From positions 1 through 64,000 of the forward strand of contig JAKAWG010000015.1 in assembly GCA_021817045.1 (NCBI GenBank): a DNA stretch of 64,000 bases, written 5' to 3'. A program made the translations under genes and the position numbers. This DNA is from Acidobacteriota bacterium. GTDB lineage: Bacteria > Acidobacteriota > Terriglobia > UBA7540. The notes beneath the pieces were generated by a model, which had not been told where the DNA came from, searched no databases, and worked only from the letters and a program-made list of their open reading frames with translations. How positions within the stretch are numbered: the stretch's first letter is position 1; the number at the start of each line of letters is the position of its first letter. Below, one piece after another: positions 1 to 8,582 of the stretch.

Positions 1-678
1 GCACTCGTCACAAGAAGTAACAAGGTTGTCGAGTTCATCGGAGCCGCCGTTCTTGACCGAGATTTTGTGATCCACCTGGAGCGAGACCTCCGGGGGTCTG
101 CGTCCGCAGTACACACAGGTGAACGAATCGCGCGCGAGCACTCTCCAGCGGAGTAGGGGGCTTTTCCCCACACGCTTTCGGCGCGCCTTGGAGGGTCCTC
201 CGGCGGCGAAACTTCCGTGGATCGAATACTCTCTACATTCAGTGTAATGACGCGGCTGTACGGTCTCCCACTGGTAGTCAAATTGTTCGGCGATGCCCTC
301 GCGCTTATAAGCCTCCTTGTCGATCTTCCGGTCGATCTCGTCGGCGTAAGCCGAAAGGTACGAGGCGAAATACCCAAACGTCTCGTAGGAGACCTCTGGA
401 CAGAATCGATCGAGATACCCAATCTTTATAGGCTCCGATACGTAAAAGATCACCGGATCCTCGTCTCGGACGACGGACTTATAAGGTCCCCACTTTCTAT
501 CAAGCTGCGCTTGCCTCTCCGGTGACATCGAGGCAGTCACGCATACACTCGCAAGGACCCACCTACTGCCGTAATACCGCGGACAGAGCTCAGAGTCCGC
601 CAACGGGCAGCGCGGAGGCAGCCCGTGTTTTTTACTCTCCGCCGAATACCACGCGAAGTCTGCCCTTTCTATCGGCAT
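1..678 (-). CDS. HNH endonuclease family protein (3' end outside the window)
   Basis: The reverse strand is open from an ATG at 678 to the window edge, about 226 codons. The start is supported by a GGGGGAG Shine-Dalgarno just upstream. The last third reads RDSFTCVYCGRRPPEVSLQV, then DHK and NGGSDELDNL, ending TSCDEC at the edge. This is the Cys-pair, DH and N pattern of an HNH nuclease with a zinc knuckle, and the final Cys pair is where the sequence stops. The first 45 residues contain GLPPRCPLADSELCPRYY, a Cys-rich N-terminal segment I believe recurs in uncharacterised bacterial proteins (from memory). The middle region is unassigned. Such proteins can be restriction, anti-phage or homing nucleases; nothing to the right supports one choice. 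It stands alone, downstream of aroDE on the same strand with a 176-bp gap. Confidence 0.8.
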   Translation of the reverse strand, partial: MPIERADFAWYSAESKKHGLPPRCPLADSELCPRYYGSRWVLASVCVTASMSPERQAQLDRKWGPYKSVVRDEDPVIFYVSEPIKIGYLDRFCPEVSYETFGYFASYLSAYADEIDRKIDKEAYKREGIAEQFDYQWETVQPRHYTECREYSIHGSFAAGGPSKARRKRVGKSPLLRWRVLARDSFTCVYCGRRPPEVSLQVDHKISVKNGGSDELDNLVTSCDEC

Positions 679-799
679 ACCCTTTTCTCCCCCGCGAACC
701 TCCTCCGGGACCGGCTCATTAAGCCTGCACCAGCTTCGACTCGGGGTGGCAGGTCGACGCCAAACCTGTGCCGAAGTCCCTGAGGGTTATCCCAGCTTT

Positions 800-815
800 T
801 GTCGTCGCGCCGACA
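800..815. repeat. Near-perfect copy of the 16-bp GTCGGCGCGCCGAC palindrome
   Basis: TGTCGTCGCGCCGACA differs by one base from the perfect palindrome TGTCGGCGCGCCGACA found at 15308 and 19391. It lies between aroDE and the HNH gene, about 120 bp upstream of the HNH start. It could be a protein-binding site or a dispersed extragenic palindrome. Confidence 0.5.
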
Positions 816-854
816 TCACCGGCCCCAGCCCGCTGCTTTCTGCCTACTGTTGGT

Positions 855-2408
855 TCAATCGAGATCCACGTGGTCGAACCCCTGGCGGACGGCCTGCTCC
901 ATGAGTGCCCGAGGCGCGGACTGGCCGGTCCAGATTTCGAATTGCCGCGCTCCCTGGCCGACGAGCATTTCGAGGCCGGAAATGGTGGTCAAGCCGCGGC
1001 TCCGCGCATCCGCCAGGAAGCGTGTTTGCATCGGGTAATAGACCATGTCGAACACAACGCGCACGCGCAGCCGAGCCAAGTCCACGGGCACCGCGTCCGA
1101 ATAGGGAGCCATTCCAATCGGCGTGGCATTGATGACGGCATCCACGTCCAGCCCGTCCGCGCTCTCCCACGGAACGACTTCGGCAGAGACGGCTTGAGCT
1201 AACCGGCGGGCCGCTGCTTCCCGCCTTGCGGCGATAAACAACTGGGCGCCCTCGCCGCGCAGAGCGAAGGCGGCGGATCGCGCGGCGCCGCCAGCTCCCA
1301 GCACCAGGATGCGGCTGCCCGCTAGCCGCAATCGCTTGGTCAGCACCTCGACGACCGCAGCGGCGTCGGTGTTCCAGCCCATCCATTTGCCGCGCTGCAC
1401 GGCGACGGTATTGCACGCGCCAATCTCTTCCGCCATGGGGTCAATCCAGTCGAGTTCCCGCAGGATGGCCCGCTTGTACGGCATGGTCACGCTGAAGCCA
1501 GAGAAGTTCAACCGCCGCGCAAAGCGCAGGAAATCTGCGAGGCGCGCCGTCTCGCAGGGCAAATAGACGGCGTTCACGCGCTTCGCCCCAAACGCTGCGT
1601 TGTGCATCGAAGGCGAAAGCGAAAGAGAGGCGCGTGCCCCGACGATGCCGTAAAATTGCGTTCGATGGTCCAGCCGCTCCGCCCGATAGAGGGAACGGAG
1701 CGCTGCCACCGGGATCTGCCCTGCCGCTACCGCCTGGTGGCTTCCCGGGGAGGCATATGTGAAAGCGCTGCCCCATTGCAAGGAAAGTACGCGCGAGGGC
1801 ATACCGGAAGGGCCCAATGCAAAGACCGCCAGCTTCGGGCCACTGGGACGATGCGATTTCATGAACTGCATGACCTTGAGGTTGTCGGTCAGACTGTGCG
1901 CCAAGCCCACAATCTTCACCGCCTGGACAGGCAAACGCGCCAGTCGTCGGCGCACCTTCCATAGGGACGGCAAGCTTTGATAGTCGTGAAAGGACACCAC
2001 CATTTTGACATTTTTGAATCTACCAAGCGCTTCCCTGCCCGCGCGTTCCACTGACTCACGTTCGAGATCCACCCAGTGACAGCCGGCCCGCACCCCTGCT
2101 TCCAGGGTCTGAAGCTGTTCTTCAACCGTTCCTTTAAATAACCCACCCGCCTCTTCCCGCCGGCACGTGGCAATGCTTTGCGGGAATCGCAGCCGGAAAA
2201 GGAGTGCGTGAAGACGCGACTCCATATCCGTGAAGTCCTCCAGATAGTCAAGTCTCCACTCATAGCCGACCTGGGAGCTGCCCACGCTGGCCGCCAACTC
2301 CTCCATGCCGTGGATCGTCGGAGCGGCGATACTTACGAAAATATGGGGTTGCGCATGTTTGGCCACGAATTCTCCGCTCGTCTTGAAAGGATTAGCCGAG
2401 TCTGTCAA
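855..2408 (-). CDS. aroDE: Bifunctional 3-dehydroquinate dehydratase (type I)/shikimate dehydrogenase
   Basis: Two consecutive shikimate-pathway enzymes in one cytoplasmic chain of 517 residues: dehydration of 3-dehydroquinate to 3-dehydroshikimate, then NADPH-dependent reduction to shikimate. Residues about 20-235 are a type I dehydratase, with the catalytic His in VVSFHDYQ (H141) and the Schiff-base Lys in VQAVKIVG (K165). Residues about 250-510 are AroE: SLSPSMHN substrate loop, FSVTMPYK with the catalytic Lys (K312), an NTD motif, the GAGGAARSA nucleotide-binding loop and NATPIGM. AroD-AroE fusions are known in plants and several bacterial groups. The start used is a TTG without a clear Shine-Dalgarno; the dehydratase fold begins near residue 20, so the true start could lie slightly downstream. 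The gene is divergent from the Nudix gene. Confidence 0.92.
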   Translation of the reverse strand: MTDSANPFKTSGEFVAKHAQPHIFVSIAAPTIHGMEELAASVGSSQVGYEWRLDYLEDFTDMESRLHALLFRLRFPQSIATCRREEAGGLFKGTVEEQLQTLEAGVRAGCHWVDLERESVERAGREALGRFKNVKMVVSFHDYQSLPSLWKVRRRLARLPVQAVKIVGLAHSLTDNLKVMQFMKSHRPSGPKLAVFALGPSGMPSRVLSLQWGSAFTYASPGSHQAVAAGQIPVAALRSLYRAERLDHRTQFYGIVGARASLSLSPSMHNAAFGAKRVNAVYLPCETARLADFLRFARRLNFSGFSVTMPYKRAILRELDWIDPMAEEIGACNTVAVQRGKWMGWNTDAAAVVEVLTKRLRLAGSRILVLGAGGAARSAAFALRGEGAQLFIAARREAAARRLAQAVSAEVVPWESADGLDVDAVINATPIGMAPYSDAVPVDLARLRVRVVFDMVYYPMQTRFLADARSRGLTTISGLEMLVGQGARQFEIWTGQSAPRALMEQAVRQGFDHVDLD

Positions 2409-2490
2409 TATAGGGCGTTTAGACGCTAAAAGGCAAGAATTTCATGCTCAACCTTCGACAACTCCAGGACGGAAAACCATTCGGGACCTC

Positions 2491-3081
2491 GTGACAAACT
2501 CCCGTGTTCGGAGGATTCCCAAGCGCGTACCCAAGCCTTTCTCAGTGGCCAGCGCCCAGCCCAGGTCTGCCGCAAGCCCCGGTTTTACCGAGCCTTCGGA
2601 GCCGCGAAGGGAGTATCCCACCCAGCCCATTCTCGCTGTGGGGGGAGTCGTGGTGAAGAAGGGTTCGGTGCTGCTCGTGCGGCGCGGCCGACCGCCCCAG
2701 GAGGGAGAGTGGACGCTGCCCGGGGGCTTAGTCGAACTCGGAGAACCCGCGAGCGTCGCGGTGCGCCGTGAACTTCGGGAAGAAACCGGGCTGCGAGTGG
2801 ATCCTGTGAAGTTGGCCGCCGTCTTCGAGCGGATCATCCGCCGCGGGCGCCGGGTTCGCTATCACTATGCCGTTCTCGATTACTTATGCCGCCTGCGAGG
2901 GGGCCGTCTGCAGCCCGGCTCGGACGCACTTGATGCCCGATGGGTGGCCCCGAAAGATCTAGGGCGCTATCAGTTGCGACGCACGACTCGAAGCGTCATC
3001 GGCCGGGCCCTGAGAATATGGGAGGCGAAACGCCTGGACCGTCCAGGACAGCCTTCCGGAAAACCTCATGAAAAACATTAA
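2491..3081 (+). CDS. Nudix hydrolase
   Basis: Predicted to cleave a nucleoside diphosphate linked to another group; the substrate cannot be read from sequence. The Nudix box is complete: GGLVELGEPASVAVRRELRE continues with ETGL, fitting GX5EX7REUXEEXGU. The fold starts at YPTQPILAVGGVVV and ends at about GRALRIWEAKRLD. The frame stays open upstream into aroDE on the other strand, so the longest reading is unlikely. I placed the start at the in-frame GTG at 2491, which still leaves about 43 residues before the domain and has no good Shine-Dalgarno; a later start is possible. The 3' end overlaps the following M28 peptidase gene by 14 bp, so the two are probably cotranscribed. Confidence 0.8.
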   Translation: MTNSRVRRIPKRVPKPFSVASAQPRSAASPGFTEPSEPRREYPTQPILAVGGVVVKKGSVLLVRRGRPPQEGEWTLPGGLVELGEPASVAVRRELREETGLRVDPVKLAAVFERIIRRGRRVRYHYAVLDYLCRLRGGRLQPGSDALDARWVAPKDLGRYQLRRTTRSVIGRALRIWEAKRLDRPGQPSGKPHEKH

Positions 3082-3937
3082 GTTTGCGCCCTTGCTTTTC
3101 ATCGCGTTTCTCATTGGAGGCGCACTGCCCACTCTAGGTGGCAAGGTTCCAGCAGGCTCTTCATCGCACGGCTACCGCCTTGTGCCCTTCCATCTGCTCG
3201 ATCATCGCCTGGAGTTCGTGCCTTACAAGAACGCGCAGCGCGAGCGGACGCTCCTCGGAATGTTTCGCTCTGCAGGTTGCGCCGGGCAGAATCTGACAAC
3301 CGAATTGGTCAGCAAGAACCGTCCCCCACAGGTTCTCTGCCGCCTGCAGGGGCAGACGAATTCCCTCATCATCGTCGGCGGGCACCTCGATCACGTCCGG
3401 CGCGGAAGCGGCATCGTGGACGATTGGAGCGGCGCCTCGATGCTTCCCAGCCTCTACCAGGCGCTGCGCTCGCAGCCGCGTCGCCACACGTTCCTCTTTA
3501 TTGGATTCACGGAAGAAGAGAGAGGCCGGGTGGGTTCGCGCTATTTCGTAACGCATCTCACGCCGGCGCGCCTGCGGCGCGTTCGCGCCATGGTGAACCT
3601 CGAATGCCTCGGCATGTACCCGCCCGAGGTCTGGGAGGACCACGCCAATCCGGTCCTTCTGCGCAACCTGAGCGCCACGGCGCGCTACCTGGGCACCTAC
3701 GTGCCGGGTGCCGACTGCGACCGTATCGGGTACGACGATGCCATGTCTTTCCGCCGCTTTCATGTTCCCACGATCACGATCCATTCCATTACACAGCCCA
3801 CCGTGCGGGTGCTCCACACCCGGCGCGACAACCTCTCTGCCATCCACTTGAGTTATTACAATCGGGCCTATTGGATCGTCGCTGCCTATCTCGCCACACT
3901 TGACGCCCAACTTCCAGTTACTCCGCGCCAGCCGTAA
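3068..3937 (+). CDS. M28 family metallopeptidase, secreted
   Basis: A zinc aminopeptidase-like enzyme exported by an N-terminal signal (MKNIKFAPLLFIAFLIGGAL). The di-zinc site of family M28 is readable in order: His in GGHLDH, bridging Asp in VDDWSGAS, the catalytic Glu pair in FTEEERG, the acidic ligand in NLECLG (Glu where many members have Asp), and a late His in VLHTRRDN. At 289 residues it is a single catalytic domain without PA or PDZ additions. Its ATG lies inside the end of the Nudix gene. It meets lptFG tail to tail with only 17 bp between stop codons. The exact substrate is unknown; glutaminyl-peptide cyclase-like members of M28 are an alternative. Confidence 0.85.
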   Translation: MKNIKFAPLLFIAFLIGGALPTLGGKVPAGSSSHGYRLVPFHLLDHRLEFVPYKNAQRERTLLGMFRSAGCAGQNLTTELVSKNRPPQVLCRLQGQTNSLIIVGGHLDHVRRGSGIVDDWSGASMLPSLYQALRSQPRRHTFLFIGFTEEERGRVGSRYFVTHLTPARLRRVRAMVNLECLGMYPPEVWEDHANPVLLRNLSATARYLGTYVPGADCDRIGYDDAMSFRRFHVPTITIHSITQPTVRVLHTRRDNLSAIHLSYYNRAYWIVAAYLATLDAQLPVTPRQP

Positions 3938-3954
3938 ACCGCCGCCAAGCCAAG

Positions 3955-6264
3955 TTAAGTTCTCACGTGAAGCATCAGGTAGGCGCCACCCAAGGCGAAA
4001 AGGATATCGGGCGACCAGGCAGCGACGGCAGGCGGGAGTTGGTTGAGGTTCCCCAGCGCCTGAAACAAGCTTGAAGCAGACCAGAACGCTATCGCGATGG
4101 CGATGCTCAGCGCCACGCCGGCGAGAGCGCCCTTGCGTCCTGCGGTGAAAGCGAACGGAATTCCGATCAGCGCCACCACAAGCGCTACCAAGGGATATGA
4201 GAATTTGCGATAAAACTCGACCGACAGCCGCACCACGTCAAATCCGCCCTGCCGCAGACTGCGAATGTAACGGTCGAGTTCGAGGACGCTCATTTGATCC
4301 GACGTCCGCACCTCCCGCTTGAAGTACGATGGATGCTCGGTAAGGTTGCGAAACGGCTCGAGTGCAAAGGGGTGGTAACGGGTCACGCGGCCGCGGCTGA
4401 GGTCGCGCTCCCAGCCGTCTTCGAGAATCCACTCGCCCGCGTGTGGTTCCCAAAACGCGCGCGCGGCATAAATGCGGCGTGTCAGATGAAACGAGGAGTT
4501 GAAGTCAAAGACCGAGAGATCGGCGAAGACGTCATGGGCCGTATCGAAGAAGCGATAATTGTAGATGCGGTTGGACTTGCCGTAGATCCATTGCCAGCCC
4601 TGCCGAAGGAATGTCTGCGCGGGGTATCCCTGAATCTGGCGGCGGAGAGCATCCTCCCGCTGCGTCGCCGCAGGCAGGTACCGGTCTCCCATCAGGAACA
4701 TCCCCGCGCTTGCCACGGCGGCCGCGAGCAGCACGGGCATGGCAATGCGGTATAAGCTCACTCCCGCCGCCTTCAGGGCGGTAACCTGGTTGGTCTTAGC
4801 GAGCAAGCTGAGGCTGACGAGCGTCGCCACCAGAACGCTAACCGGCAGCATCCGATAGGTGATGTGGGGCAATAGATCGGCGTAGTAACTCAGCACAAGG
4901 CCCGCGCCGGCACCATGGCGGACGATGGCGCTGAGGAGTTGAAAGAAGTCAAAAATAATGTAAATGCCCGTCAGAGCCACCTGCGTGAGCGCAAAATAGA
5001 GAATCCAGTCTCGCACGATGTAAAGGTCGAGAATTTGGAGGAGACGTCCGCCGACGGGCCGCGCCGGCAGTAAAAGATTCTGTTGCGGTTTCCGGCGCAT
5101 CCGCCGGGCATCTGCGGCCAGCCGCCAGCGCGTCTTCCACGCTTCCCATGCGCTGTAGACGCGCTCGATGCGCGTCCGCACGCGCCGCAGCCGAAGCATC
5201 ATTGCCGTGCCCATGAAGACGAAGAGCGCATTTGCAGCCCACAATCCAAGCTCCGGATTGAGCCGTCCCTGCTTGGCGAATCCCAACCCGAGAGCCATGA
5301 TGATGTAATAGATGAAGACCAGCAGCACCGCCAGCATGATCCCTGCCGCCTTGCCTCCTTTGCGCGTAACGAGCCCCAGCGGCATACCCACCCAGGCAAG
5401 TGCCAGCGAGGCGAAGGGGAGTGCCAAGCGGGAGTTTAGCTCCACCAGACCGTCCCGCCTATACTGCGGGTGGCGGATATAACGGATCAACTGCGGAAGC
5501 GTCTGCGCGGGAGCCGGACGCACGGCTGGGGTTGTTGCCGACGGGGATTCCATGGGAATATGGATGTCCGTGCCGGTAAACGACGCCACCGAGTAAACCA
5601 GTGGATTTTGCCGATCGATTTCGTGGGTCGCGCCGCGCTCGAGGTGCAACGTCAAGCCGCCGCCTGCCGGATCGGCCGCCAAGTATCCGCTTGCGGCGAC
5701 GGTAATCTTTGGACGCGAGGGATGCGACGTATTAGCGATGAACACGCCCTTCCAGCGCGACCCGGCAGTTGTCACGTCCTTCAGGTAAATGAGCAATCCC
5801 GGAAACTGCTCAATGAAAACGCGCGGCTTTATTTCATACGGCAGCTCGGTCGCTTTAAGCGTGGCTTCCATCCGGCCCAGCCTCCAGGCCGCCGCCGGAG
5901 CGAGCGCCAAGCTCATCATTGAGGCTGCCGCCCAGCCCGCGAGCGCATAGAGTGCCACCGGGCGTGCGAAACGGCCGAGGCCCGCACCGGCCGCGCGAGC
6001 GGCGATCACCTCGCCGTCCGCCGCCATGCGGCTGAGGCCGATCAAGATTCCAAGCAGAATGGCCACCGGCAACGTGTAAACAAGCACTTCCGGAACGGGC
6101 AACAAACACAGAGAGAGCACGGTGGAAGCCGGCAAATCCCGCCGCACGATCAGCTCAAGCAGACGATCAAGGTGGGGAAAGTAAATAACAAAGGTGAAGA
6201 TGATCAAGCCCGGCAGCGAGTGGGAAGCGATCTCTTTCAGAACGTAGCGCGTGAAGATCTTCAT
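3955..6264 (-). CDS. lptFG: Fused LptF-LptG lipopolysaccharide-export permease
   Basis: Inner-membrane permease of the LPS export machine, which with LptB extracts LPS from the membrane and passes it to LptC-LptA. Two YjgP/YjgQ-type domains lie in tandem in one chain of 769 residues. The first runs from MKIFTRYVLKEIASHSLPG to about residue 350; the second restarts at LLQILDLYIVRDWILYFALT and ends at the C-terminus. Each has N-terminal membrane helices, a periplasmic beta-jellyroll region and C-terminal helices (for example FYRKFSYPLVALVVALIGIP). A basic linker with LRRVRTRIERVYSAWEAW joins them. In most Gram-negatives LptF and LptG are separate proteins of about 360 residues. The ATG at 6264 was chosen because it matches the family start. 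Transcribed divergently from the GH57 gene. Confidence 0.88.
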   Translation of the reverse strand: MKIFTRYVLKEIASHSLPGLIIFTFVIYFPHLDRLLELIVRRDLPASTVLSLCLLPVPEVLVYTLPVAILLGILIGLSRMAADGEVIAARAAGAGLGRFARPVALYALAGWAAASMMSLALAPAAAWRLGRMEATLKATELPYEIKPRVFIEQFPGLLIYLKDVTTAGSRWKGVFIANTSHPSRPKITVAASGYLAADPAGGGLTLHLERGATHEIDRQNPLVYSVASFTGTDIHIPMESPSATTPAVRPAPAQTLPQLIRYIRHPQYRRDGLVELNSRLALPFASLALAWVGMPLGLVTRKGGKAAGIMLAVLLVFIYYIIMALGLGFAKQGRLNPELGLWAANALFVFMGTAMMLRLRRVRTRIERVYSAWEAWKTRWRLAADARRMRRKPQQNLLLPARPVGGRLLQILDLYIVRDWILYFALTQVALTGIYIIFDFFQLLSAIVRHGAGAGLVLSYYADLLPHITYRMLPVSVLVATLVSLSLLAKTNQVTALKAAGVSLYRIAMPVLLAAAVASAGMFLMGDRYLPAATQREDALRRQIQGYPAQTFLRQGWQWIYGKSNRIYNYRFFDTAHDVFADLSVFDFNSSFHLTRRIYAARAFWEPHAGEWILEDGWERDLSRGRVTRYHPFALEPFRNLTEHPSYFKREVRTSDQMSVLELDRYIRSLRQGGFDVVRLSVEFYRKFSYPLVALVVALIGIPFAFTAGRKGALAGVALSIAIAIAFWSASSLFQALGNLNQLPPAVAAWSPDILFALGGAYLMLHVRT

Positions 6265-6385
6265 GTTTCTTTGGTGACCTTCACGCCTTCGCGTGAAGCT
6301 TCTCACATGCCGGCCGGAGTCGTCGCAACTTGCGAAGAAACGCCCGGCTGCTTGATCCCCTGCTACGGAGTATAGCGCAAAAATT

Positions 6386-8557
6386 ATGCCTCAGACCCGC
6401 GTCATGCTTCTATGGCACATGCACCAGCCCTTCTATAAGGATCTGGTTGAAGACCGCTACGCGATGCCGTGGGTTCGCCTCCACTGCCTGAAGGATTATT
6501 ACGGCATGGTGGCAATGCTTCGCGATTTTCCTTCCGTACACGTTACTTTCAATCTCGTTCCGTCACTCGTTTCTCAGATTCTCGACTACGCCGCCGACCG
6601 CGCGCACGAGGAAAGCTACGAGCTGGCGTTCAAGCCGGCACGCGACATCACACCGCCCGAAATAGAAGCCTTGGTGGGCTACGCTTTTCAAGTCAATTAT
6701 GAGCACCTGCTTTGCCGCTATCCGCGCTTCAAAGAGCTTTTTGAAAAATCAACCGGCAGGCGCAAACCCTGGCCTGAGCGCCTAGCTGGACTTCAAGAAA
6801 TACTCGACCTTCAAGTTCTTTCTCAACTTGTCTGGTTCGATGAGCTTTACCTGACGGGCGATCCGCAGATCAGCGCGCTGGCCGCCCGCGGCAGAAACTA
6901 TAACGAGGAAGACAAGCGCATCCTGCGCAAGAAGGAGCTGGAAATATTTAAGGTAACACTTGAAGAGTATGCCAGCGCAGCGGCGCGTGGCCAGATCGAG
7001 ATTTCCACTTCGCCTTTCTATCATCCCATCCTCCCTTTGCTCTGCGATTCTCAAGTTGGCGCCGAATCGAGCCCCGGACTCCCCCTTCCTCGCCGGCGAT
7101 TCCGCCATCCTGAAGACGCACAGGATCAACTGCGCGGAGCTATCAAGCTGCACCAAGAGGTTTTTGGCCGTAAGCCCCAAGGTCTGTGGCCAAGCGAAGG
7201 CAGCGTCTCTGAGGAGGCTCTTCGAATTGCCGCCGAAGAGGGCTTCAAGTGGGCGGCGACGGACGAGGGTGTTCTCGGCCGCACGCTTCACACCTATTTC
7301 CATCGGTATGCCGATGGAACCGTTCAGGACGGGCACCATCTCTACCAGCCGCGACGCCTAAAGCTCGGCCGCCAGGCGATGGACCTGTTTTTCCGCGACC
7401 ATCAGCTTTCCGATCTGATCGGCTTCGTTTATGCGCGCATGGAGCCGGTCGCCGCCGCCCAGGACCTCGTTCGTCGAATCCGCTCGGTGGCGCGCTCGAC
7501 CGGCGATCAGCCGGCGGTGGTCTCCATCATTCTGGACGGCGAAAACGCCTGGGAGTATTTCCCACGAAACGGACGCGAATTCCTTCGCCAGTTTTACGGG
7601 CTGTTGGTCTCGGAGCCGGGCCTCGAAGCCTTAACGCCAAGCGAAATCCTCAGCTCGACACAACCAGCTTTCCTTCCTCGGCTCACGCCCGGCTCATGGA
7701 TCAATGCCAACTTCAACGTCTGGATCGGAGCCGATGAAGATAACCATGCTTGGGACGCACTCAACGACGCCCGCGACTACTTTAGCGAGGCGGCAGGCAA
7801 AGCGAAGCTTAATCCTGAGCAGGCCGAGAAGGCGCGGCGGGAGCTTTGGATCGCTGAAGGCAGCGACTGGTGCTGGTGGTACGGACCCGAGCATTCCACA
7901 TCCAACGACGAAGAGTTTGACGTGCTTTATCGCAAGCACCTTGTAAACCTCTACCGGCTGCTAGGCGGAAGGCCTCCGGACGAGCTCGCTACACCCATTA
8001 AGCGTCCTCGCGCCGTCGCCGCCTACAATGTCCAACCCACTGCGCTTGTAAAGCCCGTGGTCGATGGCCGGGAGACTACCTACTTCGAGTGGCTGGGGGC
8101 AGGCGTGTACGCGCCGGATTACGTTTCCGCGGCAATCCACGAGTCCGAACACTACATCAAGCAACTCTATTATGGGTATAGTGATACTTCAATATATCTA
8201 AGGCTTGACTTGAACTCCGAGCGCGCCGGCGCCCTGGACACTTTTCAGATTCGCGTCGGCGTCAACGAAGCAGATCCGCTTCGCACTCACGCCCGGATTG
8301 CAGGTAGCAAACTGCGCGGACTTGAGTTTTGGCGCAATGACCAGCAACTGGACTCGGCGCGTGGCGGCCTTGTCGAAGTGCGCGCCGCTTACGAAAATAT
8401 CTTCGAAATCGCCTTCCCCTATGCAGCGCTGGGCCTTACACCCGGAGAGACAACGTCGTTCCAGGTCTCGTTCTGGCATGACCAATTACCTGTGCAAGTC
8501 CTGCCAAAGGAAGGCTGGCTTTCTCTCGAATTAACCGAAGAACTCGTAACATGGTAG
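6386..8557 (+). CDS. Glycoside hydrolase family 57 protein (amylase/glucanotransferase type)
   Basis: Cytoplasmic alpha-glucan-active enzyme; no signal peptide. Family GH57 features are clear: the N-terminal LLWHMHQPFY strand, the nucleophile region QGLWPSEGSVSEEAL (candidate nucleophile E271) and the acid/base region IILDGENAWEYF (candidate D384). Residues about 1-420 form the GH57 barrel; the C-terminal 300 residues form a beta-rich domain (IHESEHYIKQLYYGYSDTSI to the end) seen in long members of the family. GH57 contains alpha-amylases, 4-alpha-glucanotransferases and branching enzymes, and I cannot choose between them. The next gene, a GH92 mannosidase, begins 25 bp downstream, so the two are probably cotranscribed. 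The 121-bp gap to lptFG must hold the divergent promoters. Confidence 0.9.
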   Translation: MPQTRVMLLWHMHQPFYKDLVEDRYAMPWVRLHCLKDYYGMVAMLRDFPSVHVTFNLVPSLVSQILDYAADRAHEESYELAFKPARDITPPEIEALVGYAFQVNYEHLLCRYPRFKELFEKSTGRRKPWPERLAGLQEILDLQVLSQLVWFDELYLTGDPQISALAARGRNYNEEDKRILRKKELEIFKVTLEEYASAAARGQIEISTSPFYHPILPLLCDSQVGAESSPGLPLPRRRFRHPEDAQDQLRGAIKLHQEVFGRKPQGLWPSEGSVSEEALRIAAEEGFKWAATDEGVLGRTLHTYFHRYADGTVQDGHHLYQPRRLKLGRQAMDLFFRDHQLSDLIGFVYARMEPVAAAQDLVRRIRSVARSTGDQPAVVSIILDGENAWEYFPRNGREFLRQFYGLLVSEPGLEALTPSEILSSTQPAFLPRLTPGSWINANFNVWIGADEDNHAWDALNDARDYFSEAAGKAKLNPEQAEKARRELWIAEGSDWCWWYGPEHSTSNDEEFDVLYRKHLVNLYRLLGGRPPDELATPIKRPRAVAAYNVQPTALVKPVVDGRETTYFEWLGAGVYAPDYVSAAIHESEHYIKQLYYGYSDTSIYLRLDLNSERAGALDTFQIRVGVNEADPLRTHARIAGSKLRGLEFWRNDQQLDSARGGLVEVRAAYENIFEIAFPYAALGLTPGETTSFQVSFWHDQLPVQVLPKEGWLSLELTEELVTW

Positions 8558-8582
8558 GGTGTAGCAGAAGAGGAAGAAAGCA

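Noticed and set aside
529-854. Possible tRNA or small RNA near the left edge
   Set aside because: Much of it is the 5' part of the HNH gene; no cloverleaf or terminator was found in the remaining 176 bp.
2305-2490. Upstream extension of the Nudix gene
   Set aside because: It would overlap the start of aroDE on the opposite strand and adds residues outside the Nudix fold.
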